A DNA stretch of 64,000 nucleotides from positions 124,001 to 188,000 of IMG/VR virus record IMGVR_UViG_3300027793_000052; one strand, written 5' to 3'. This DNA comes from a virus. A program made the position numbers and the translations under genes. Below the pieces are notes generated by a model. The model did not search any database, was not told the DNA's origin, and worked only from the letters and a program-made list of their open reading frames with translations. This document shows, in pieces, positions 43,245 through 52,092 of this stretch (the stretch's first letter is position 1; each line of letters opens with the position of its first letter).

Positions 43245-44663
43245 CTAATTATAATTAACGTTCATTATAAAATAAAGTATATAATCGTAGTAATTACCGA
43301 CCTTAAAATGTGGTTTTAAGTTTTTAAACCCACAATAAGTATCGAATGTTAGTACATTAAATTTAATATTTGTTTCCCTAATAAATGGTATACCATCACC
43401 CATCAATTCATCTACCACTTTATCTATGTTGTATTTTTTATTTATACATAATTTCAATTTCAGACCATCATTTTCATGAAAATTTATTATAATATCAGAT
43501 AAATCTTTCTGTGGTAGAATGTATTTTTCATAATCTACACGTCTACCCTCAATCTGTTTTAAAACTTTATCCATACTATAACCACGTTCTACAACATCTC
43601 TTTGTATTTTCCACTTTTTTTTAAGTTCACTATCAGTATCTATGAATATTTTTAAATTGTATATACTATCATTTTGTACATATAAACTGTGTAAACCACA
43701 AACTATTATATTATCGGATGATTCTATATACTCTTTTTCTGTAAACTTACCTGTTTTGTGATCATAATCAACTTGATATATGTCTTTACCTATTTTTAAA
43801 TCAAAGATGTCGTCGTTCATTTTGGTGATGAAATTAGCTTCTGGGTTTAAATGTGTTAAGTCTTTCCATTTATCATGACCCCTTTCCCATTTATGATATC
43901 TATCACACTCCAACATTAGAGAATTTGAAAAATATTTTTTTAGTAAATTACCTAGTGTAGTCTTACCAGAACCAGAATCACCAGCAATGGCGAAAACATT
44001 ACACATAGATAAAATAACCATATAATCTATATGTAATTCTTTGTACTTTATACCATATTCCACCAAATACCAATATAATAATGTTTCAGACACATTACCA
44101 TATTTTTTTGTCATATAATCTAAATGAGTATATAAAGAAAAATATTCATTCATAACTTTAGAGTTACCGTAAGCTATTATATCACATAGATATTTGTCAT
44201 CTATTTTAGTTAATTTATTTTTATCTATCTTACTGTCCTTAGGTATGTAAACAACATCTTTCAATGGATCATCTATTATTAATCCATCAGATATTAAATC
44301 CAAATCTGGTCTATATTTTATAACCAAATCATAGTCACCAAATTTAGTTTCATTATCTATTTTAATTTGGTTAAGTTTGAAAAATTTGAACCACTTATTA
44401 TATAAACTATTTTTCTCTTTATCTTCAAACCATTCTATATTTGGTTCATATATTAAAGCTATAGGGTTCAACATTTTAGAAATGTAACCTATCTCTTGTG
44501 ATTCGTTTATGTTGTTTAAATATTTGTCCTCTTCTGATTCATTTTTAGTTATATGCATATAAACATCTACCCTGTCAAATTTATCAATAATTTTTTCCTT
44601 GATATTGGGTATGTTGTTTTTAAAACTTCTTAAGTATCCAGAAATTAATAGAGCAACTTTCAT
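43245..44663 (-). CDS. Glycan-locus domain fused to uridine kinase/phosphoribulokinase-like kinase
   Basis: 472 residues in two parts. N-terminal ~220: MKVALLISGYLRSFKNNIPN and VIKYRPDLDL, a start typical of small glycan-locus proteins of unknown enzymology. C-terminal ~225-472: a P-loop kinase with FAIAGDSGSGKTTLGNLLKK, ECDRYHKWERGHDKW, an ICxxHxLY-like VCGLHSLYV and lid-type DVVERGYSMDKVLKQIEGR. These match the phosphoribulokinase/uridine kinase group. The substrate may be a sugar or polyol alcohol. Fusion of a sugar-transferase-type domain and a kinase is unusual. Confidence 0.78.
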   Translation of the reverse strand: MKVALLISGYLRSFKNNIPNIKEKIIDKFDRVDVYMHITKNESEEDKYLNNINESQEIGYISKMLNPIALIYEPNIEWFEDKEKNSLYNKWFKFFKLNQIKIDNETKFGDYDLVIKYRPDLDLISDGLIIDDPLKDVVYIPKDSKIDKNKLTKIDDKYLCDIIAYGNSKVMNEYFSLYTHLDYMTKKYGNVSETLLYWYLVEYGIKYKELHIDYMVILSMCNVFAIAGDSGSGKTTLGNLLKKYFSNSLMLECDRYHKWERGHDKWKDLTHLNPEANFITKMNDDIFDLKIGKDIYQVDYDHKTGKFTEKEYIESSDNIIVCGLHSLYVQNDSIYNLKIFIDTDSELKKKWKIQRDVVERGYSMDKVLKQIEGRRVDYEKYILPQKDLSDIIINFHENDGLKLKLCINKKYNIDKVVDELMGDGIPFIRETNIKFNVLTFDTYCGFKNLKPHFKVGNYYDYILYFIMNVNYN

Positions 44664-44666
44664 GTA

Positions 44667-45476
44667 TTAACTAAATGGTCTACCACAATTTCTTAGATTA
44701 TATTTGTTAACTATTTCTGTATACTCTTCAGCTGCATCAATATATGTGTGACCAAACTCACATTTCCATGTACCATCAAATCTCAACAATCTACGATAAT
44801 GTGTTATGTGTATGTATTTGTAAAAAGGTAAACTATTCATATAACCACAACGTAATGTGTGGTTTACTGAATATAAATTATAAATCTTAAATTTTGTACA
44901 ATAATTTTGTACATCACCATATTCTATATCTCTATAAGTCCTACCCTTAAATGTTTCAAATACTTCAATAAGTGAATTTCTATTCCATATAGATGGGTTA
45001 ACATTATAAATATAAGTATCGGGATTTGTATGTAACCCTAAACACATATCATCATTATCTATTTCATTAAACTCAATATGAGGCCATTCTTCAACTTTTT
45101 TATCTTTTAAAATTTTTATAAACCTACCTGATTGACCCCCATTTGGTTGTAAATCAATCCTATCAATAGATTCTAATTCCATTAATTGGATAAATTTATC
45201 TAAAATAGATTCGTCACGTTTTAAAGGGACATCAACTTCATGTGTGAATAATATATATTTAGAGTCTATTTTACTTAAAGCCTCAGAAACTTTATTGGTG
45301 TAAGGCAGAGAATCGTCATAAAATAAAACTTTTTTAAATTTAGAATATATATCATGTTCATGATTACTTTTATTTATCAAAAGTATTTTATTATCAACAT
45401 TTTCTAAATAGTCGTAAGTTATTTTTAGTAAATCTAAAAACTCTGTGTGTGAGTATATTACATAAGTTAACTCCAT
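44667..45476 (-). CDS. Glycosyltransferase-like protein
   Basis: 269 residues from the ATG at 45476, one base after the preceding stop. A longer start at 45536 would overlap that gene. The fold reads as GT-A-like: LTYVIYSHTEFLDLLKITYD, NKILLINKSNH, KYILFTHEVDVPLKRDE, where the EVD is the probable metal site. The C-terminal half has SIWNRNSLIEVFETFKG and KYIHITHYRRLLRFDG. Sugar donor and acceptor unknown. Part of the continuous leftward operon. Confidence 0.7.
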   Translation of the reverse strand: MELTYVIYSHTEFLDLLKITYDYLENVDNKILLINKSNHEHDIYSKFKKVLFYDDSLPYTNKVSEALSKIDSKYILFTHEVDVPLKRDESILDKFIQLMELESIDRIDLQPNGGQSGRFIKILKDKKVEEWPHIEFNEIDNDDMCLGLHTNPDTYIYNVNPSIWNRNSLIEVFETFKGRTYRDIEYGDVQNYCTKFKIYNLYSVNHTLRCGYMNSLPFYKYIHITHYRRLLRFDGTWKCEFGHTYIDAAEEYTEIVNKYNLRNCGRPFS

Positions 45477-45477
45477 A

Positions 45478-46203
45478 TTATTTATATTTTTCTTTTGTAG
45501 GTAATCTTTGTAAAGGAGCATCTCTAGATTCATCATTTATATCTATAGATTCACCAATAAAAGCAAAATCACAAGATTTTCTGTCATGATTTAGTTTTAC
45601 ACAATTTGGTTCGTATCTAAAATACTCGTCGTGTATTAACGCATCATTTACAATATTTGGATAAATAACCTGACCAAGAAATATTTGGTCTTGGTTTCTT
45701 ATACTATCTTTTTTTGATTCTGGTGTGTTATAAATATGATTAAATTTATTTTTTAAAAATTCATCAATGTAAACATTTATTTTTTTTATAAATTCGGTTT
45801 TTTTTGCCCCCCACATACCACCATTAATTCTGTAATGATGACCTATAGGGTGGTCTCTAATTATAGAGTAATTATAATTTGAATTTTCAAACTCTCTTAT
45901 TGCTATAACATCTCTTTCAAAAACTCTAGAATCACAATCTCTAGACATCATTATAGATACGTTATCATAAGATATTGGTAAAAACCTCCAAAACATCCCT
46001 GTAAAGCTCTCATTATGGTCCATAATTTTTATTATGCCACCGTTTTTTTCTATTTGTTCAATAATATTTTTATTAACATTATCAGCACAAAAAAACATAG
46101 AATTCCAATCAGGTAAAAGTTCTTTTACCGCTTTCGCATTTTTAATGGCCCCAACAGAATATAAAGGGTCATCACCATATAAACAAAAAGATATTATTTT
46201 CAT
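45478..46203 (-). CDS. Glycosyltransferase-like protein
   Basis: 241 residues. MKIISFCLYGDDPLYSVGAI at the start and SIMMSRDCDSRVFERDV with a D-x-D-like DCD are typical of a GT-A transferase. YRINGGMWGAKK and KDSIRNQDQIFLGQVIYP follow. Similar proteins occur in capsule and LPS clusters. It ends 1 base before the next gene's start, implying coupled translation. Confidence 0.72.
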   Translation of the reverse strand: MKIISFCLYGDDPLYSVGAIKNAKAVKELLPDWNSMFFCADNVNKNIIEQIEKNGGIIKIMDHNESFTGMFWRFLPISYDNVSIMMSRDCDSRVFERDVIAIREFENSNYNYSIIRDHPIGHHYRINGGMWGAKKTEFIKKINVYIDEFLKNKFNHIYNTPESKKDSIRNQDQIFLGQVIYPNIVNDALIHDEYFRYEPNCVKLNHDRKSCDFAFIGESIDINDESRDAPLQRLPTKEKYK

Positions 46204-46215
46204 AGTAAATAATTT

Positions 46216-47322
46216 TTAAGTATGTGTGTTAATTAGTAAATATTTTAAAATTTTATTTGAAATAAAATCAATTTGACCATCTTTTAAGTCTGGAAAACTA
46301 GGTAGTATTAGACATTCTTTTTGTAAAATGTCTGCATTAATGTTTGATGAGTCAATATTTTTTAAATATTCATGTTTATTTATATTGTAAAACATAGGTC
46401 TTGTGTCAATACCGTTTTGAAACAAATAATTTTCTAAATTTTTTTTCATCTCAACTGAAATACCTTCAAACCTAATACCAAACATCCAATTAGAATGTTT
46501 AGTATTTTTTTCTATTTTTTGTGTTAAAATATTTTTATTTGTATTAAAAATTTCTTTATATCTCATAAAAACCCTATTTTTATTTTTGATTATAAAATCA
46601 TAATCTTTTATTTGACCATACAATAATGCCGCTTGTATATTAGTCATTCTATAATTATAACCTAAAAATTTATGGATAAATTTTACGTCAGATTGTCCTT
46701 GATTTTTAACACAATTTATGTATTCGAACACTTCATCATCGTTAGTTATAAAAGCACCACCTTCCCCACTTGTTAGTGTTTTATTACCGAAAAAAGATAT
46801 AGAAGAAGCAAAACTTTCTGTTCCAGTAGGTTTATCTTCATATTGACCTAAAAACCCCTCACAATTATCTTCTAAAATAACTGTGTTTGGGAACTTTCTT
46901 TTCAATTTAGGTACATTTACAACATTACCGATATTATGTACAACTAATATTGCCGTATTTTCATCTAAATTTTCTTTAATTTTATCAATATCAAAATTCC
47001 AAGTGTTTAAATCACAATCTATAGGTATCAAACGGTAGTTCTTATCAAATAAAAAAGAGTTCCAAGCTGCAACATATACGTTATTTGGTACTATAATTTT
47101 ATTGATATTTGGGTGCTTAAATTTTAGAGCTAAGGATAACAAATGTGTCGCGGTGGTACCATTGTTAGTTAAAATTATTTTTTTACAATCCAACATTGTT
47201 TTTAACTCATTTTTAACTAAATCCAAATACTCACCTTGTGATGAGACCCAACCTGAATCAATTGCTTCATGTGCGTAACTTAAATTTTGTTTATTAAAAT
47301 ATGGTTTATAAATAGGTATCAT
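46216..47322 (-). CDS. DegT/DnrJ/EryC1/StrS sugar aminotransferase
   Basis: 368 residues, PLP enzyme that turns a keto-sugar nucleotide into an amino sugar. Visible: PYFNKQNLSYAHEAIDSGWV, NNGTTATHL (cofactor phosphate site), ILEDNCEGFLGQ, SFFGNKTLTSGEGG with the PLP-binding Lys, NYRMTNIQAALLYGQ. Glycine-rich and active-site motifs are intact. It is 460 bases upstream of a NeuD-type acyltransferase gene; together they would make an N-acylated amino sugar (bacillosamine- or perosamine-like). Confidence 0.94.
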   Translation of the reverse strand: MIPIYKPYFNKQNLSYAHEAIDSGWVSSQGEYLDLVKNELKTMLDCKKIILTNNGTTATHLLSLALKFKHPNINKIIVPNNVYVAAWNSFLFDKNYRLIPIDCDLNTWNFDIDKIKENLDENTAILVVHNIGNVVNVPKLKRKFPNTVILEDNCEGFLGQYEDKPTGTESFASSISFFGNKTLTSGEGGAFITNDDEVFEYINCVKNQGQSDVKFIHKFLGYNYRMTNIQAALLYGQIKDYDFIIKNKNRVFMRYKEIFNTNKNILTQKIEKNTKHSNWMFGIRFEGISVEMKKNLENYLFQNGIDTRPMFYNINKHEYLKNIDSSNINADILQKECLILPSFPDLKDGQIDFISNKILKYLLINTHT

Positions 47323-47458
47323 TTAATTTTTTTTTTAATTGAGCAAACCCAGTAGATTCTTCTATAACATTAATAATCTCAAAGTTTTTATTATTCGTAT
47401 CTTCTAAATACATTTTAATGAAACTACCACTACCACCAACAACTGACCAATCATTCAT
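47306..47458 (-). CDS. Short frame before aminotransferase, possible remnant
   Basis: 50 codons starting NDWSVVGGSGSFIKMYLED and ending at a stop 17 bases inside the aminotransferase gene. The GGSGSFI opening recalls the dinucleotide-binding start of sugar epimerases or dehydratases, but the frame ends too early. A run of ten As (+ strand T at 47327-47336) lies near its end and could cause frameshifting. It may be a remnant of a lost sugar enzyme or a small coupled ORF. Confidence 0.4.
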   Translation of the reverse strand: MNDWSVVGGSGSFIKMYLEDTNNKNFEIINVIEESTGFAQLKKKLNDTYL

Positions 47459-47460
47459 AA

Positions 47461-47769
47461 TTAATACGTTTTATGAGTTCTTTGTAGAAATTTACCATTA
47501 TCCAAGTCTTCACCATTCAATTTGGCGTTAACAATTTCTATTATTTTTTCATCGATTTCATTTATCAAATGATTTCTTTGTACGTTTAAGTCACAAGCCT
47601 TTTTTAAACAGTCCCAAAGTCTTTCCGCACCATCTGTGGTGTCAAAATATTTTTCTTTATATTCCTCAAAGCTCATTCTTCTGATTTCATAAAGAAGTTC
47701 TTGATTATTCCACATTTTTAAATCAACCGTTGTTAATTTATCGACTAAAGTTCCTAGTGTATCTGCCAT
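47461..47769 (-). CDS. Small helical protein in glycan block
   Basis: 102 residues, nearly all helical: TLGTLVDKLTTVDLKMWNNQ, EIRRMSFEEYKEKY, NHLINEIDEKIIEIVNAKL. Proteins with an ETLGSLVDKLTIVNLKLWH-like start are found in LPS and capsule gene clusters, and I think this is that family; its role there is not known to me. It lies between the aminotransferase and acyltransferase genes. Confidence 0.7.
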   Translation of the reverse strand: MADTLGTLVDKLTTVDLKMWNNQELLYEIRRMSFEEYKEKYFDTTDGAERLWDCLKKACDLNVQRNHLINEIDEKIIEIVNAKLNGEDLDNGKFLQRTHKTY

Positions 47770-47783
47770 TTTTTTGTTTTTTG

Positions 47784-48416
47784 TTAATTGTTATTTTTCA
47801 TTATTTTAGCTGGGATACCTACGTATACACCATCATTGTTTATATTTTTAGTTAAAAGAGCTGAAGCACCAATAACGTTGTTATTACCTATTTCCATGTT
47901 TTCTAAACTAATAGAACCAACACCAAATAAATTACCATTACCTATCTTGTTGTTTCCAGATATATTTGTAGATGGGTTAAAAACATTATGGTTACCTATC
48001 ATTGAATCATGTCCTATTGTCATGTTTAAATTAAAAACATTGAAGGACCCTATTGTTATATTTGTTGTAAAAATAACACCAGCGGTTATTATGTTACCAA
48101 CACCCATTATTATATTTTTACTATCTGAAATAAAGCTAGGGTGAATTATATTTGGTTTGTTAAAATTTTTAAATTTTTCTGACAACATTTTTAATAAATG
48201 TGGTCGTCCAACACCTATGACTATATTTGACGATTCATACCCGTTTAAAAACTCATCTTCATCAATAATTGGAAATGATTCCACACCTATTGTTAAGGTA
48301 GTGTTTTTTGGTTTATAATCAACGAATCCTTTAAATTCATAGAGATTAGTTTCTTTAATTAGAAAATAAACTTCTTTAGCAAAACCACCAGAACCTATTA
48401 TGTAAATATCTTCCAT
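47784..48416 (-). CDS. NeuD/PglD-like sugar O/N-acyltransferase
   Basis: 210 residues. An N-terminal Rossmann-like part (EDIYIIGSGGFAKEVYFLIK) with IVIGVGRP is followed from ~95 by left-handed beta-helix hexapeptide repeats (IIMGVGNIITAGVI, IGSFNVFNLNMTIGHDSMIG and IGNGNLFGVGSI). The NMTIGHD motif holds the catalytic His. Family members acetylate amino sugars such as bacillosamine or sialic acid precursors. Works after the DegT aminotransferase encoded just downstream. Confidence 0.92.
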   Translation of the reverse strand: MEDIYIIGSGGFAKEVYFLIKETNLYEFKGFVDYKPKNTTLTIGVESFPIIDEDEFLNGYESSNIVIGVGRPHLLKMLSEKFKNFNKPNIIHPSFISDSKNIIMGVGNIITAGVIFTTNITIGSFNVFNLNMTIGHDSMIGNHNVFNPSTNISGNNKIGNGNLFGVGSISLENMEIGNNNVIGASALLTKNINNDGVYVGIPAKIMKNNN

Positions 48417-48417
48417 A

Positions 48418-49110
48418 TTATACTATAATATTTATACCATTCTGTGATATGTAATTAGTTAACTCCATTCTACCACTATACATGTGTGCAAAAGTGTTTT
48501 CATTAAATTTTTTACACATAGATAATGATAAAAATGAACTACTTATTATATGAAACTCACTACACATTTCTATAGTATATAATAAATCAAAAAAATTGAA
48601 GTCTTTGGTTATTACGAAATTTGGTAAATTATTAGATATTTTACCTCTATCTATAACCCTATTGGTCTCTACATCCTCATGTATCAGGTTAAACTTTTCT
48701 GACCCCACAATACTAATTATTTTTTCATAAACAATATTTTCTTTAATAAGATCACGTTCTATTTTAAAAAATTCTTTTTTAACTTTAGGATCCATACCCA
48801 CTTTTAAATAAAAAGTATCATCAAAATACTGTCCGTAATCAAACTGGGTTTGACCTATCAGATATGAAGATACTACATGGTCATAATGATTTTGCTCTAT
48901 ATGGTTAAACATACCTTCATCGTTAATAATATCCACAACTTTAATTTTTTCGGTATCTCTAAACATAAATTTAACGTTATTAAAATTATGTGTTTTAGAA
49001 GGTACATATATATCATAGTTTGGGTTATCCAATGACAGTTTTCTAATCATACCATTATGGACTATATTATCACCCATACCCAAGTGTTGTTTTATAAAAA
49101 ATTTTCCCAT
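48418..49110 (-). CDS. GT-B-like glycosyltransferase
   Basis: 230 residues. It starts FFIKQHLGMGDNIVHNGMIR, the GMGD-type loop of GT9 and similar heptosyltransferase-like proteins. Later FDLLYTIEMCSEFHIISSSFL gives the second half. It is short for a full GT-B enzyme and has no obvious DxD. Probably transfers a sugar in the same pathway; could also be a non-catalytic glycan-binding protein. Ends on the start of the 49110 gene. Confidence 0.66.
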   Translation of the reverse strand: MGKFFIKQHLGMGDNIVHNGMIRKLSLDNPNYDIYVPSKTHNFNNVKFMFRDTEKIKVVDIINDEGMFNHIEQNHYDHVVSSYLIGQTQFDYGQYFDDTFYLKVGMDPKVKKEFFKIERDLIKENIVYEKIISIVGSEKFNLIHEDVETNRVIDRGKISNNLPNFVITKDFNFFDLLYTIEMCSEFHIISSSFLSLSMCKKFNENTFAHMYSGRMELTNYISQNGINIIV

Positions 49111-49847
49111 TAACCGTAATAGTAGTATATTTTAGAATCTATAATCATAGATTTATTATAGTTTTTTAGACATTCAACACAAAACTCATAATCTTCAGCG
49201 CCTTTATAAGATGAATCGAACCATCTAGGTGAAAACCTTAATTCATCTCTATTCTTCCATTTTATATCATTTAAAACCTCTTTTTTAATACTAACAGCTC
49301 CGGCATGTGTAGGATATTTAAGACCATAATGATTACTTAATCGTATACATTCATTTAAATCATTATTGGGTAACATAAATTTACGTATTTCTTCATTATA
49401 CACATAATTTATATTACTTAAATCTATAAAATCGTTTCCCATCAAATTTTCTATGTCTAAAGAATTGATGTTGGTGTTTAGATTTTGATATGAATGATTT
49501 AAATGTACAATATCGTTATTTTTAAACACATGTAGAATGACTTCAATCCTCTGTTTATGTGGTAAATCGTCTGAGTCTTGGTATATTATTATATCAGAAT
49601 GACAATAGTCTTTTGATACCTGCCTGTTAGGTCCTGCTAATAATATATTTTCATGTATTACAAATTCAACATCCTTAAATTTTTCACGTAAAATATTTAA
49701 TTCTGTATGGTTAATATTTTTACCGTCAGAAATTGATACCACAATTTGGTTAGGTTTTATTGTAGATTTATTTAAAAATAAATTTAATATATTATCTAAA
49801 AAAAATAAATGACTTGGTGTGGTAGGTATAAAAACGGATGTCGTCAT
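49110..49847 (-). CDS. Family 2 glycosyltransferase
   Basis: 245 residues. TTSVFIPTTPSHLFFLDNIL, IVVSISDGKNINHTE, then IIIYQDSDDLPHKQRIEVIL with the SDD metal-binding motif. The acceptor side has RWFDSSYKGAEDYEFCVECL, where ED is the likely catalytic base region. Standard inverting GT2 arrangement; sugar specificity unknown. Operon overlap with the 48418 gene by one base. Confidence 0.87.
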   Translation of the reverse strand: MTTSVFIPTTPSHLFFLDNILNLFLNKSTIKPNQIVVSISDGKNINHTELNILREKFKDVEFVIHENILLAGPNRQVSKDYCHSDIIIYQDSDDLPHKQRIEVILHVFKNNDIVHLNHSYQNLNTNINSLDIENLMGNDFIDLSNINYVYNEEIRKFMLPNNDLNECIRLSNHYGLKYPTHAGAVSIKKEVLNDIKWKNRDELRFSPRWFDSSYKGAEDYEFCVECLKNYNKSMIIDSKIYYYYG

Positions 49848-49850
49848 AAA

Positions 49851-50666
49851 TTAAAATATGTTATAATTTATTAAATAGTCTTCAGCTGTTTTATATTTCA
49901 TAGAAATGTTGAAGTTATTTTCTACGGATTTTATCATTTTTAAATATGTTTCTTCTGTTATATTATTTAATATATCATTTAAATCATCCATATTATTAAA
50001 AGAAATAATACCATTTTTATCAAAAAATTTATCAATAGAGGGACATCCCCAGTAAATTGGTACTGTACCTGTCACAAAACAGTCTAATAATTTTTCGGTA
50101 AAATAAAAATTTTGTTTAGTGTTTTCTATCACAATAGAAAATCTATAATCACTTAATCCCGTAAGTTTATTTTCAATAGCTCTATAACCGTTTCCATAAA
50201 CATCCATTTTATCATTAAAAGCATGTATAACATTGTGTCTTAATCTATGACCTTCTGTTTGTCTTTTAAAGGATGCTATTATTGAGATTGTTTTGTTTTT
50301 TTTATATATTTTTCTTTCTTTTTCAGATATCCATGTACACCAAACAGGTAAAAATTTAAATTTAGGTGAAAAATTTAAAAAATCCTCTCTACATGTGTAC
50401 ACCTCATCAAAATAATCAATATAGTCAAATATTTTATTTTGATTTATAATAGCGGGTGATTCTAATAACCAACCTACACATTTAATATTTTTGTCTTTAT
50501 AGTTTAAAACTTTTTCTAAATCATGTTCAGTAAAAAAGACAGTATCCCCATCTTTTATTTCTGTTGGGTTAACGTCCCATTCCATATAGTCAGAATCACA
50601 GTTAAAACAACTGTATGGATTGTGTGAAAAAATACTATCAAAAATTTTTATTTTTTTTCTTTTCAT
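49851..50666 (-). CDS. Family 10-like fucosyltransferase
   Basis: 271 residues. The C-terminal part has DYRFSIVIENTKQNFYFTEK, LLDCFVTGTVPIYWGCPSI and FFDKNGIISF, the donor-binding motif of alpha-1,3-fucosyltransferases (GT10). The N-terminal part includes DYFDEVYTCREDFLNFSPKF. It would move a GDP-linked sugar such as fucose onto the glycan. GDP-fucose synthesis genes are not in this window, so the donor may come from the host. Confidence 0.88.
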   Translation of the reverse strand: MKRKKIKIFDSIFSHNPYSCFNCDSDYMEWDVNPTEIKDGDTVFFTEHDLEKVLNYKDKNIKCVGWLLESPAIINQNKIFDYIDYFDEVYTCREDFLNFSPKFKFLPVWCTWISEKERKIYKKNKTISIIASFKRQTEGHRLRHNVIHAFNDKMDVYGNGYRAIENKLTGLSDYRFSIVIENTKQNFYFTEKLLDCFVTGTVPIYWGCPSIDKFFDKNGIISFNNMDDLNDILNNITEETYLKMIKSVENNFNISMKYKTAEDYLINYNIF

Positions 50667-50672
50667 TTTCTT

Positions 50673-51323
50673 TTATTTTAAAAAATCGTAATTTACCTTA
50701 TTCTTTTGTATATCAGAAAAATCTTCTTTTTGCCAAGCCAGATGTGGTGTAAAACAATACCAATTCAATACTTGTTGTGTATCAGCCATGAAAAAATCTG
50801 CAGCCACAGATGATCTTATCACACCCCTACCTTCTTTTATAACTCTATTTATTTTATGTTCCATGTAGTTAATAATATAGTCATAAGATTTTTCGTTTAA
50901 ACCGTAGGCGTGTAAAGCGTAAGACCTATTAACCTTACTAATGTTAGAAGATATTTGTATTCTACCACCAACATGGTTACCACCAAAAAGGAAACACTCC
51001 CAATTGTCAGGTAATTGTTTAACAAACTCACCAAATAAATAATCCACATCATCATGAAAAACTACATCATCTTCTAAAATAAGAACGTTTTTTAAACCTA
51101 ATTCTTTAGCTTTTTTAATAACGTTTAAATGACTAATAGCACCAGCTAATTCGTTGTCATATGGGTAACCTAAATTGTAATTTTGGGTGTCCCCATCTAC
51201 TGCCGAAAATCTTTCAACAGTAATTCCGTGTTTATCAAATTCTTTTAAACACGAGTCCCATCTATCATTTCTTCTGTCTATATTTATACAATAAACTTTA
51301 TCAAAAAACTCATTTATTTTCAT
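50673..51323 (-). CDS. Family 25 (LOS-type) glycosyltransferase
   Basis: 216 residues: DKVYCINIDRRNDRWDSCLK (RxxR-type GT25 start), ERFSAVDGDTQNYN, GAISHLNVIKKAKELGLKNV, LILEDDVVFH with the EDD metal site, then YALHAYGLNEKSYDYII. GT25 enzymes add galactose or similar sugars to lipooligosaccharide cores or collagen. Overlaps the 51310 gene by 14 bases. Family assignment strong, acceptor unknown. Confidence 0.92.
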   Translation of the reverse strand: MKINEFFDKVYCINIDRRNDRWDSCLKEFDKHGITVERFSAVDGDTQNYNLGYPYDNELAGAISHLNVIKKAKELGLKNVLILEDDVVFHDDVDYLFGEFVKQLPDNWECFLFGGNHVGGRIQISSNISKVNRSYALHAYGLNEKSYDYIINYMEHKINRVIKEGRGVIRSSVAADFFMADTQQVLNWYCFTPHLAWQKEDFSDIQKNKVNYDFLK

Positions 51324-52092
51324 TGAATAGGTTTTTAACTTGTTTTACGTTATGTAATGTACTTGGTAGTCCTCCCCATAATACTTTATTCGGGTAGGAC
51401 CAAGTATTGTAATGTTCAACGATTCTATCAATATCCTTATTAAAGTTGACAGAGGCTGAACTATTTGTTAGTTTTGTTCGTATATTATCTCTAATGTATG
51501 ATCCATGATGCATTTGTATTTCTCCTCTTTTTAATATTAAAGGGTTATTACTAGGTGACATCCTTCTAGTTGGGTCAACTAATACCGGGGCTGGTGCACC
51601 TATAATATAGGAAGAATCTTGTTTAATTTTAAAAATAAGTGAAACATAATATTCTTCAGGTGGGTTCAGAGAGTATTCCCAAGACTTATAGTAAGTCTGC
51701 ATTTGACAATATGATGAATCATAATCACCCTCTATCATTTTATTTTTCATATATTCGAACTCTGACGGTAAATAATACTCATCGGAATCCATAGACATGT
51801 GATGTGTACACCCTGCTCCCTGTGATAAGGCTAAACCTATGTTTCTTTTATGTGTTTCATTAGAGTGACCACCTTTATTAACTTTTGGTGAGTATTCGAA
51901 TAATTCATCGACTAATCCCTCTGATTTTAATCTTTCCAATAATGGTACCAACCCTGAGTCACATGGATTACCAAAGTTAGATGTTGTTTGATATACAACA
52001 CTTACGTAATCTACTAGGTTTCTAATTTGTTTTATTGAACCTTCTAGTAATTCTTCCCCGTCCCAAATATTATACGAAATTCCTAACTTCAT
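51310..52092 (-). CDS. GT-A glycosyltransferase-like protein
   Basis: 260 residues. MKLGISYNIWDGEELLEGSI, YVSVVYQTTSNFGNPCDSGL, then CTHHMSMDSDEYYLPSEFEY, where DSDE is the DxD-type metal site. Later QMHHGSYIRDNIRTKLTNSS. The fold resembles GT2/GT92-type transferases. It overlaps both neighbours by about 14-23 bases, consistent with tight operon packing. Confidence 0.72.
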   Translation of the reverse strand: MKLGISYNIWDGEELLEGSIKQIRNLVDYVSVVYQTTSNFGNPCDSGLVPLLERLKSEGLVDELFEYSPKVNKGGHSNETHKRNIGLALSQGAGCTHHMSMDSDEYYLPSEFEYMKNKMIEGDYDSSYCQMQTYYKSWEYSLNPPEEYYVSLIFKIKQDSSYIIGAPAPVLVDPTRRMSPSNNPLILKRGEIQMHHGSYIRDNIRTKLTNSSASVNFNKDIDRIVEHYNTWSYPNKVLWGGLPSTLHNVKQVKNLFNENK

